Part shown: positions 55,148 to 64,000 of the stretch, in pieces
How positions within the stretch are numbered: the first letter of the stretch is position 1
How the letters are laid out: every line of letters begins with the position of its first letter
DNA from: Leptobrachium leishanense
Lineage: Eukaryota; Chordata; Amphibia; Anura; Megophryidae
Length of the DNA stretch: 64,000 nt
Assembly: GCA_009667805.1 (NCBI GenBank)
Contig: CM019066.1
Location: forward strand, 120,171,690-120,235,689
Direction of reading: 5' to 3'
Translations under genes and position numbers: made by a program
Notes under the pieces: generated by a model
The model's input: only the letters and a program-made list of their open reading frames with translations
Databases searched by the model: none
Told to the model about the DNA's origin: nothing

Positions 55148-56293
55148 TTAATCAGGTGAATCCCATAGGCTTCAATGTAAAAAATATTCCCATTTTTATT
55201 GAATATTTATTAAACCGATTATTCTTTTAATCTGCAGCAAAAAGTCTCTCTATTTATTCTTTAGGATTATTTAGGCATTTTTTCAGCGTTTTGTTTTCTG
55301 TAACAGTCCTTTTTACTATTATTCATAGGACCGTATATGTAATTTTCAGGCATTTTCGTGCAGCAGTTTTTTGCTAACAGCTTTTAAAAGTTTTGGTGTG
55401 TTCTTTTGGTTTTTTTACCCTGTTCGTCGGCTTGTTGGCGCTCTGTTCGGTGGATCGCCAGCTTTTTTGGGGGGCTGGCAGGCACTCTGTTCGGCAGATC
55501 GTCAGCTTTTTTAGGATGCGTACGGCAGGTTTGCCAAGGCTTATCAGATCAGATCAGATCCAATGTTTTCTGGCGGCTTATCAGATCCAATTTTTTCGGA
55601 GGTTATGCGGTGGTTCGTGGGTTTTTTCCTGCACTTCGGGGACCCTGCGGTAAATGCTGAATTCACGGCAGGGTCTGGGAATTTGATTCCCAGAAATGTG
55701 GGGAACGACAGAGCACCGAAATTCCACCTCTTTGAATAACCCCTATAGAAACACCTCAAAGATTATCAAGAGAAATGGAATGCGTGTTAGCTAAATTACA
55801 AGTGTCATAGCATAGCGTTTCAATACTTGTGATATTTCCCTTTTTCTTTTGAAACAATTAGCAATACTATTAAGAAATGTTTTTGTTTTGTGATTATGGG
55901 GTATGAATATAATCAATGTGATAAAAAAATAATAATTTAAAACAAACTCTAGCATAAGTCTGCAACATCAAAAATGTAAAAAAAACAAGTGTCTGAATAC
56001 TTTCTGAAAGCACTATATACTGTATAGCTTGCAGAATACAGAAAATGTAATTCTACACTTGGTAAAATTTCTTAATGACCTTCAGTGCAGTAATTGGTGT
56101 CCCCTTTCGATTTATATTTAATCTGCTTTGGAAATACGTTTGGAGGTGGAGGATCTTAAACAATCAATATAGCTCCAGCTAAACCATGCTTATTAAAAAC
56201 ATATTTCATCTGCCTGGACATACATACATATTTTAAGTATGGTAGGAACTGAATACATCACATTAGCATTTTGTGATTTAGGACGTAACTTAC

Positions 56294-56456
56294 CTATAGA
56301 TATGATCTTGCCAACGTCTTCACTTTGTTTATATGCTGTTGGTGGTTGTAATTCATCTTTCATTTCCTCGGAGTCAACACCCATAGTGAAAAATCCATTC
56401 AAACCATGATATTCGAGTGATATGTTTCTCTCTGTTCGAGCAATTGTCTCAAACTC
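56294..56456 (-). CDS. Coding exon of the unidentified host gene (most upstream found)
   Basis: On the minus strand, acceptor ATGCTACCTCAG, 54 codons + 1 nt, then a near-consensus donor (ATAG|GTAAGT). The single open frame begins EFETIARTERNISLEYHG and ends KQSEDVGKIISI. It starts in phase 0 and leaves one base, matching the 2-nt start of the next exons. The peptide is mixed charged-hydrophobic, more like a folded or coiled domain than the Ser/Arg-rich exons downstream. No family identified. The gene continues towards the right edge of the window or beyond, but I found no further exon there. Confidence 0.75.
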
Positions 56457-56836
56457 CTGAGGTAGCATAAATAAAACATTGCTTAATATTCTGCAATTTT
56501 GATAAATATTTGAAGAAATATTTGTGTTAGAAGTGTTAAAAATCAATAGATTCCCCACATAAAGCAGCTCTAAAAGTATCTTACTTTGAAGGCTTGTTAC
56601 CGCAACATGCATTTTGATATCTGAATGGTTCATGTCGCACCAATTATTTATCATACCATCAAATCTGACTGACAGCCTAATGGATAGCATATTTTTAAAA
56701 TAGCAAAACAAGAAATGGTATTTCAGATATCATATTAGCATATTTTTACAGTATAAAAGAATATGTACGTTTTATGACACCTTACTAGTGAGTTAGTATA
56801 GAGTGGATACATATAGTGTGTGTGTGTGTGTATATA
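56457..56836. other. Intronic sequence, (GT)n/(TA)n at its right end
   Basis: A dinucleotide tract at about 56816-56838 forms the left flank of the Tc1 insertion. Confidence 0.5.
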
Positions 56837-56838
56837 TA

Positions 56839-58480
56839 CAGTCAGGTCCATAAAAATTGGGACATCGACACAATTCTAACATCTTCGGCTCTATACACCA
56901 CCACAATGGCGTTGGAATGAAACAAACACAATGTGCTTTAACTGCAGACTGTCAGATTTAATTTGAGGGTATGTACATCCAACTCAGGTGAACGGTGTAT
57001 GACTTACAGCAGTTTGCAGATGTGCCTCCCACTTGTTAAGGGACCAAAAGTAATGGGACAGAATAATAATCATAAATCAAACTTTTCCTTCTTAATACTT
57101 GGTTGCAAATCCTTTGCAGTCAATCACAGCCTGAAGTCTGGAACGCATAGACATCACCAGACGCTGGGTTTCATCCCTGGTGATGGAATGCCAGGCCTCT
57201 ACTGCAACTGTCTTCAGTTCCTGCTTGTTCTTGGGGCATTTTCCCTTCAGTTTTGTCTTCAGCAAGTGAAGTGCATGCTCAATGGGATTCAGGTCAGGTG
57301 ATTGACTTGGCCATTGCATAACATTCCACTTCTGTCCCTTCAAAAACTCTTTGGTTTCTTTCGCAATATGCTTTGGGTCATTGTCCATCTGCACTGTGAA
57401 GCGCCGTCCAATGAGTTCTGCAGCATTTGGCTGAATGTGAGCAGATAATATTGCCCGAAACACTTCAGAATTCATCCTGCTGCTTTTGTCAGCAGTCACA
57501 TCATCAATAAATACAAGAGAACCAGTTCCATTGGCAGCCATACATGCCCACGCCATGACACTACCACCACCATGCTTCACTGATGAGGTGGTATGCTTAG
57601 GATCATGAGCAGTTCCTTTCCTTCGCCATACTCTTCTCTTCCCATCACTCTGGTACAAGATGATCTTGGTCTCATCTGTCCATAGGATCTTGTTCCAGAT
57701 CTGTGAAGGCTTTGTTAGGTGTTGTTTGGCAAACTCTAATCTGACCTTCCTGTTTTTGAGGCTCACCAATGGTTTACATCTTGTAGTGAACCCTCTGTAT
57801 TCTGGTGAAGTCTTCTCTTGATTGCTGACTTTGACACACATACACCTACCTCCTAGAGAGTGTTCTTGATCTGGCCAACTGTTGTGAAGGGTGTTTTCTT
57901 CACCAGGGAAAGAATTCTTCATTCATCCACCACAGTTGTTTTCCGTGGTCTCCCGAGTCTTTTGGTGTTGCTGAGCTCACCGGTGCGTTCCTTCTTTTTG
58001 AGAATGTTCCAAACAGTTGTTTTGGCCACGCCTAATGTTCTTGCTATCTCTCTGATGGGTTTGTTTTGTTTCTTCAGCCTAATGATGGCTTGCTTCACTG
58101 ATAGTGACAGCTCTTTGGATCTCATCTTGAGAGTTGACAGCAACAGATTCCAAATGCAAATAGCACACTTGAAATGAACTCTGGGCCTTTTATTTGCACA
58201 TTGTAATTGGGGTAATGAGGGACTATCACACACCTGGCCATGGAACAGCTGAGAAAATTGTCCCATTACTTTTGGTCCCTTAACAAGTGGGAGGCACATC
58301 TGCAAACTGCTGTAAGTCCTACACCGTTCACCTGAGTTGGCTGTACATACCCTCAAATTAAAGCTGACAGTCTGCAGTTAAAGCACATTGTGTTTGTTTC
58401 ATTCCAACTCCATTGTGGTGGTGTATAGAGTCAAAGATGTTAGAATTGTGTCGATGTCCCAATATTTCTGGACCTGACTG
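56839..58480 (-). mobile_element. Tc1-like transposon, copy C, 1642 bp
   Basis: Starts CAGTCAGGTCCATAAAAATT and ends with GGACCTGACTG. Inserted into a TA microsatellite; TA at 56837-56838 and 58481-58482. Same family and total length as copy B. Confidence 0.95.
57092..58125 (-). pseudogene. Tc1-like transposase, broken (copy C)
   Basis: DD34E transposase relic. From MRSKELSLSVKQ (codon 58123-58125) the DNA-binding half is open to TGA just after TTVVDE. The catalytic half is open from about 57922 but in this stretch is frame-shifted around the LHQS/YRGF junction because a few bases are missing. Catalytic context is intact: D in WTDETK, D in QMDNDPKH and E in NPIEHALH. Stop plus frameshift make it inactive, though it is less damaged than copy B. 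Confidence 0.94.
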
Positions 58481-58482
58481 TA

Positions 58483-58945
58483 TATATATATATATATATA
58501 TATTATTATTATTATAATTGCAGAGGCCATATATACATCAAAGCAGTTCAAAGAACTGCATCACAGAGCTCCTGTGCTATATTCCCCATATGCAGCAAAG
58601 AACTCTGGGTAAGACACGCAAATGACATCTGCAATTTCCCTTTTTTTTTGCATCTTGGGTCTGCTTTCACACAGAACCCTTCAATCAATGCCTTGCCATA
58701 CTTGATGGCTTTTTTTTTTTTTTTACCAGAGATCAGGTTTATGCAACTGGTCACAGCCGCTCCTGGACAGCACTGTTTCAGGTTTATTATTGGACCCTCT
58801 TCAGCAGGAGCTATGCATGACCAGTTGCAGTTTGATGCTTGGCCCGTAGGGTAAATTAGAGCTTATTTGAGTTGTGGTGGAGGACAAAAAAATGAGATTA
58901 AAAGCCTCCACACTGCAAATTATAAAGTTTATTATTGCAGAGTCA
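58483..58945. other. Intronic or upstream sequence with a duplicated motif
   Basis: (TA)n/(TAT)n at 58481-58515. The stretch 58540-58610 (TTCAAAGAACTGCATCACA, CATATGCAGCAA.GAACTCT) recurs at 62133-62200 beyond the hAT element. Confidence 0.6.
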
Positions 58946-59309
58946 TTTACACACATAGGCGTGCGCAGCCTATTGCATTAGGGTGTGCACCCAAAAGCTC
59001 AAAACACACAACTATATATATATCACATACATACATACATACATACATACAACGACACACACACACCATTACTATGTGTATGCTTCAGGGGTTAAGCAAC
59101 CTTCGATACCCAGACGTTTTGAAACTACATTTCCAATGAGTCTCATCTATCTTAATTATTGGCCGAGCAACATAGGAGATATAGTTCCAAATGAGCTAGA
59201 GGACCAATGACCCCGGTATACATCATGTCACCTCAAAATGCTAGATCAAAAAATTTAAATTTGGATTTTGATCACATGCAGTGTGTAAATTTATTTTACC
59301 ACATTTTTT

Positions 59310-59815
59310 CATCCAAAAGATTGTTAGTTAGCGCGGGCGCACCATATTAAAATCCAAATGCTAATCTGTTAGAAAACCAGTTACCGTTTGGAATCTTGCA
59401 CTTCTCAGCTCCCTATACTTAACATGGGGAGTGGAAAGTGTTAATCAGCATTAGCATTACAATCTACTAGCGCTGATTACCGTCCGGTTGCGGTTACTGA
59501 ACATTTACTCACAACCAGGACCTGGTGCTAATGGATTCCACTTCTGCAGAATCAGTCAGCAACAGCTGAACCCCCCCCCCCAAAAATCAGATACTCACCT
59601 CTCATCCCGCAAAAAGAACGACTGCTCCATTCACCTCTTCTGGCCGCCAGGAGCAGAGGGAGACTGGGAGAAAAAGTCCCTCAGTCTCACTCTGGGAATC
59701 ACTATGTCGACCTGCCGGATCTCACAAAGACTTCAACGACGTGCCGAGTACATCCTCTACACACAAACATGAAACCAGAGGATGCGCTCAGCACGTCGTC
59801 AGCAGCAAAGTGGTT
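59310..59815. mobile_element. MITE-4 relic inside the hAT element
   Basis: Shares CTTAACATGGGGAG, GACCTGCCGGATCTCAC and GGAGACTGGGA with other MITE-4 copies. Ends diverged; boundaries approximate. Confidence 0.65.
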
Positions 59816-60149
59816 AAATGTTAAAAAGGAGTGAAATTTGAGTAGAGTGGCCCATTTAACCTCTTGCTGACTTGTACCAATACAGTCTCCTACCTGTACC
59901 TCACGATGCTGCCAAGACGCTCGCTGTAATTCTTTTTGTGGAGTGCAGGCAGCAGATATTGTGGTGATTTCTGTGCACAATACAATCCTTTATGGTACAA
60001 GACAAGGGGGCAACACCGGACAAGGAAACAGGTGCAGAATTTTACGCAAAGCAGCCTGTTTAAAGACAGATACATGCATTTATACACACAGCCATACGTT
60101 CACATACATAACTATATATCCTCCTCCCTACACCCTGGGGGTATGTAGC

Positions 60150-61475
60150 AATAAAGCCCACATTAATGTGCAGTGTGAATGAGCATATCCCAGAAACCAC
60201 AACAATAAAACTCACAGTAATGTACAGTGTGTATGAGCGTATCAGAGATTCGCAGCAATAACACCTTCAGTAATATACAGAGTGTATGAGCGTATCAGAG
60301 CTCCACAGCAATAAAACTCAGCAATGTGCAGCGTGTAAGAGCGTATCACAGAATCCACAGCAATAAAACCAAGCAATGTGAATGAGCGTATCAGAGAATC
60401 CACAGCAATAAAACTCAGCAGTATGCAGTGTATGTGTATCACAGAATCCACAGGCATAAAACTCAGCAGTATGCAGTGTGTATCAGTGTATCACAGAATC
60501 CACAGCCATAAAACTCAGCAGTATGCAGTGTGTATCAGTGTATCACAGAATCCACAGGCATAAAACTCAGCAGTATGCAGTGTGTATCAGTGTATCACAG
60601 AATCCACAGGCATAAAACTCAGCAGTATGCAGTGTGTATCAGTGTATCACAGAATCCACAGCATAAAACTCAGCAGTATGCAGTGTGTATCAGTGTATCA
60701 CAGAATCCACAGCCATAAAACTCAGCAGTATGCAGTGTGTATCAGTGTATCACAGAATCCACAGGCATAAAACTCAGCAGTATGCAGTGTGTATCAGTGT
60801 ATCACAGAATCCACAGGCATAAAACTCAGCAGTATGCAGTGTGTATCAGTGTATCACAGAATCCACAGGCATAAAACTCAGCAGTATGCAGTGTGTATCA
60901 GTGTATCACAGAATCCACAGCATAAAACTCAGCAGTATGCAGTGTGTATCAGTGTATCACAGAATCCACAGCCATAAAACTCAGCAGTATATGTGTATCA
61001 CAGAATCCACAGCCATAAAACTCAGCAGTATATGTGTATCACAGAATCCACAGCCATAAAACTCAGCAGTATTGTGTATCACAGAATCCACAGCCATAAA
61101 ACTCAGCAGTATATGTGTATCACAGAATCCACAGCCATAAAACTCAGCAGTATATGTGTATCACAGAATCCACAGGCATAAAACTCAGCAGTATATGTGT
61201 ATCACAGAATCCACAGCCATAAAACTCAGCAGTATATGTGTATCACAGAATCCACAGCCATAAAACTCAGCAGTATATGTGTATCACAGAATCCACAGCC
61301 ATAAAACTCAGCAGTATATGTGTATCACAGAATCCACAGCCATAAAACTCAGCAGTATATGTGTATCACAGAATCCACAGCCATAAAACTCAGCAGTATA
61401 TGTGTATCACAGAATCCACAGCCATAAAACTCAGCAGTATATGTGTATCACAGAATCCACAGCCATAAAACTCTG
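60150..61475. repeat. Minisatellite, units 41-52 bp
   Basis: Unit ATCACAGAATCCACAGCCAT followed by AAAACTCAGCAGTAT and then either ATGTGT or GCAGTGTGTATCAGTGT. Left units are longer and more diverged. Inverse-related to the TTTATTGCTGTGGAGCTCTG units at 21470-21615. Confidence 0.93.
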
Positions 61476-61636
61476 TTTAAATATTTAAAAACACCATTAA
61501 AAAATATTTTTGATATATGAAAATTGCACCCTCTCCTGCTTACCTTTGTTTTTTCTTTTGCTTGCAGGAGGGGGTGTTTGGATATCTATCATTGGTGGTC
61601 CAGTGGCACAGATGGGGGGAGGTCAAAGAGGGGGAA

Positions 61637-62048
61637 CCCGGCTGGCCGCATCTGATAGATAGCCGCCGGGACCCCTCATTTCCGCGGGCCTGGCAGCCTC
61701 CGCTTCCCTGGTGGTCCCTGTGGTTCGTGGGGTGCTGCACTGCGCTCTGTACATGGCGCACAGACCGCACAGCACATCCCTCACTGACACGAGCGGCCGG
61801 CGATCTCTGATGACCTGTCACCTGACCGCCGGCACTTACTGTCTGTGTCAGAGCGCCGGCGGTCAGGTGACAGGTCATCAGAGATCGCCGGCCGCCGCTC
61901 GTGTCAGTGAGGGATGTGCTGTGCGCTATGTACAGATCGCAGTGCAGCACCCCACGAACCACAGGGACCACCAGGGAAGCGGAGGCTGCCGCCAGGCCCG
62001 CGGAGACGAGGGGTCCCGGCGGCTATCCATCGGATGCGGCCAGCCGGG
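61637..62048. repeat. 410-bp GC-rich palindrome near the hAT right end
   Basis: Arms of about 200 bp, starting CCCGGCTGGCCGCATC and ending GATGCGGCCAGCCGGG. They meet around 61840 with a loop of only ~15-20 bp (TACTGTCTGTGTCAG). A few small indels. Confidence 0.92.
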
Positions 62049-62369
62049 ACCCAGAATGTGCCGCGGGCCGGCATTAGGGTGTGCCTAGGCACACCCGGCA
62101 CACCCCGTGCGCACGCCTATGTTTACACATCACAGCAATTCAAAGAACTGCATCACATGAGATCATGCGCTACATTCCCCATATGCAGCAAGGAACTCTT
62201 AGTATGTATGTTATGGGTAGAGTCCAGAATTGGGTGGCATGACCCAAAAGCAATGGGTAAATCTGCAAAATAAAAAAGAATTAAAATTTCAGGCTTTTCT
62301 TGGATAATCTGCAGACTGCTAAATCCCCCTTGGGTAAACAAGATTAGCAGCCTTACAGTTAGGATGAGG

Positions 62370-63990
62370 TTTGGCCATGATTATTGTGACTTGCTCCTTT
62401 GTGGCTTCCCCAACCCTCATATTGCCCCTTTTCAATCTGTGGTGAATGTAACTATCAGGCTTATTGTATTCACCCAACCCACCTCACATAACCCCCCCCC
62501 CCTCAACGCTCCCTTCACTGGCTTCCTGTTCCTTTATGGATACAATTTAAAATACTGATGCGCCAGTTCAAAGCCCTCAATAACTTGACTCCTCTAAACA
62601 CATCTTTTCTACTTCCCCCGTTCTACATAATTCCAGACTGCAAGAAACCTCCCCTTGTCATCTGTTTCCACCCCTACATCCAACTTGAGCAAGAGACTAC
62701 TCCAGGTCTGTGCCAGCCCTGTGGAATGACCTACCTCATCCTATCAGACTTTCCCCTAATCTTTGGGTCTTCAAGAAATCCCTCAAAATCCTTCAGATTA
62801 GTATATCACATTACTGATACTGACCTATCCTTCGCCTCCTCCAAGACTTCAAGGGCTACGCCGGTCCTGTGGAATTACCTACCTCACACTATCAGACTAT
62901 CCCCTAGTCTTTGGGTTTACAAGAAATCCATCAAAACCAATCTCCTCAGATTAGCATATCACATTACCGATGCTGCCCGATCCCTCTCCTCACTTGCGGT
63001 GTTCATTCACTCACCATTTCTGTAACACTACTGCTAGTGATCCTGACAACCAATAAAACTCCTTAGGCCACATTACAATCTCCACGCTAAAACGGGGGCG
63101 GTAGGGAGAAAAAAAAGCACCCGCAGCTTTCTCTCTACCACCCCCGTTTTAGCGTGGAATTACAATGCAAGCACTTAAAAAGCTGCTTGCATTGTTACCA
63201 CGCGCTACGGCCCTGGATGCGCACGGCAGCGCTGAGCGCAGCCGCGAGCATCCACTCGATGGAGTCCATAGGACACCATTGAGCCAGACGCCGGTGGTCA
63301 CATGACCTGCCGGATCTCACCTCGCGAGATCCGGCCGGTCAGCGTAGTGAAACGCAGGGAGAGACTGGGGGGACTTTTTCCCCCAGTCTTTCCCTGCTCA
63401 CGTCGGACGGAGGAGGTGGTTGGAGTCGCAGTCCTCGCCGCGGGACAGGAGGTGAGTATCTGATTCTGTTAATTTTTTTTTAGGCTGGTGTTAACGGATT
63501 CTGCAGAAGCGGAATCTGTTAACACCAAGTCCTGGCTTTGGTTAACTTTCCGCTAACCAGAGCCAGACGTTAATCAGCATTAGGACTTTGTAATCCTAAC
63601 GCTGATTAACACTTTTCGCTCCCCGTGTTAAGTATAGGGAGCGCAAAGTACAGTAACCTCGCGCTGAAAAGTGCAAGGTACCAAACGCAAACGGGTTACT
63701 TAACTCATTTGCGCTTGGATCGTAATATATGCAGTAGACACCGCGGCTAACTTTAATGCTCACGCAGGTGAGCGTTAATGTTAGCACACAGATTGTAATG
63801 TGGCCCCTCTTGTCTTCCTCCACCCCAGCTCTTCTAGACTGTAAATTGATCTGAGCAGGGCGCTCTGAACCACTTGTTTTGGTTCCTAGGTTTGTCTTAA
63901 TTTTGTCTTATTCCCTTTGGTTATTGTAAGGCACCTAGGAAACGGTTGGTGCTATACAACTCATGAAAATAATAATAGTAATAATAATGA
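62370..63990 (+). mobile_element. Degenerate L2-like LINE, split by MITE-4
   Basis: 62370-63065 translates into scattered L2-type pieces (TGGCTTCC for LHWLP-like region, LWNDLPHPIRLSPNLWVFKKS). 63806-63990 is its 3' tail, with GGTTGGTGCTATACAACTC and (AAT)n. The segment 62706-62800 is duplicated in diverged form at 62850-62960. Confidence 0.75.
63066..63805. mobile_element. MITE-4 copy, complete
   Basis: Termini GGCCACATTACAATC and GATTGTAATGTGGCC, a perfect 15-bp inverted repeat. Interior related to the copies at 25845, 38965, 42625 and 59310. Two inner hairpins: one near 63080-63160 (CTCCACGCTAAAACGGGGGC and its inverse), one near 63355-63405. Confidence 0.9.
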
Positions 63991-64000
63991 AGAATGGTCC

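Larger units (their letters stand above)
52540..55743. mobile_element. MITE-1 copy carrying a hAT element and a piggyBac MITE
   Basis: Termini CAGGGTTATTCAAAGGG and CTCTTTGAATAACCCC. TA on both sides. Own sequence (52540-52576, 54284-54514 and 55148-55743) is collinear with copies at 8560 and 36393. Confidence 0.9.
51602..56013 (-). mobile_element. Old Tc1-like transposon, interrupted by nested elements
   Basis: Left terminus CAGTGTATTCAGACACCTTC and right terminus with GTCTGAATACTTTC. Internal relics match vertebrate Tc1-type elements: GATGAAGACC, AGTCCTGGTGGTTTCAAACT, AAGCATTATGGAGG and GATTATGGGGTAT. The transposase, on the minus strand, is reduced to noise. Element sequence is 51602-52539 plus 55744-56013; the rest is the MITE-1 insertion. 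Confidence 0.85.
58954..62121. mobile_element. hAT-type element, third family, 3168 bp
   Basis: Starts CATAGGCGTGCGCAGCC and ends GTGCGCACGCCTATG. Exact 8-bp duplication TTTACACA at 58946-58953 and 62122-62129. No transposase. Contains a MITE-4 relic, a minisatellite and a large palindrome. Confidence 0.94.

Noticed and set aside
60160..61475. CRISPR-like or tRNA-like array
   Set aside because: Head-to-tail degenerate units with no unique spacers and no tRNA folds.
61517..62273. ORFs of 97-143 codons on both strands
   Set aside because: They are produced by the GC-rich palindrome reading the same sequence in both directions.

Overview
The window is vertebrate nuclear DNA, most likely from a frog. 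I infer this from the repeat complement: L2- and CR1-type LINE 3' ends, Tc1, hAT, PIF/Harbinger and piggyBac transposons in types common in anuran genomes, a tRNA-derived SINE and many AT- or GT-rich simple repeats. There are no bacterial operons, rRNA genes or CRISPR arrays. Species-level assignment is not possible from sequence alone.

The only host gene I can support lies on the minus strand and spans almost the whole window. Five coding blocks have splice sites and fully compatible reading-frame phases: 56294-56456, 35850-36014, 9801-10037, 4738-4858 and a terminal exon at 1771-1879 with stop codon and an ATTAAA poly(A) signal at 1646-1651. A sixth, 48-nt micro-exon at 41314-41361 is possible. 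The encoded C-terminal part is Ser/Arg/Pro-rich and ends in an acidic tail. I do not recognise the protein. The gene's 5' part lies beyond position 56456. Everything else is therefore intronic or downstream transposon-derived DNA.

Region by region: 1-734 is the end of a Tc1 element. 835-9443 holds several MITEs, one hAT MITE and an L2-like fragment. 10230-15770 is a complete piggyBac element with TTAA duplications, an open 558-aa transposase with its three catalytic aspartates, two minisatellites and a run of five hairpins. 16405-16832 is a CR1 end. 17738-22014 is a hAT element carrying a gag-only LTR retrotransposon (17939-21434, CTGTA duplication). 22962-23995 is a large fold-back repeat. 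29332-34381 is a hAT element whose internal minisatellite carries a duplicated L2-like fragment and a Tc1 copy. 36393-43770 holds MITEs and a broken Harbinger transposase. 43845-49630 is a 5.8-kb GT-rich minisatellite. 51602-56013 is an old Tc1-like element holding a MITE, which holds a second copy of the 17.7-kb hAT family and a piggyBac-type MITE. 56839-58480 is a Tc1 copy. 58954-62121 is a third hAT element with a minisatellite and a 410-bp palindrome. 62370-63990 is an L2-like relic split by a MITE.

Four hAT insertions have 8-bp target duplications (three exact plus the near-exact one of the hAT MITE), counting the second copy of the 17.7-kb family separately gives five. Two Harbinger MITEs have 3-bp TWA duplications, two piggyBac-type insertions have TTAA, and two Tc1 copies have TA. 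The boundaries are therefore well supported even though family names are inferred. The most likely currently functional mobile component is the piggyBac element.
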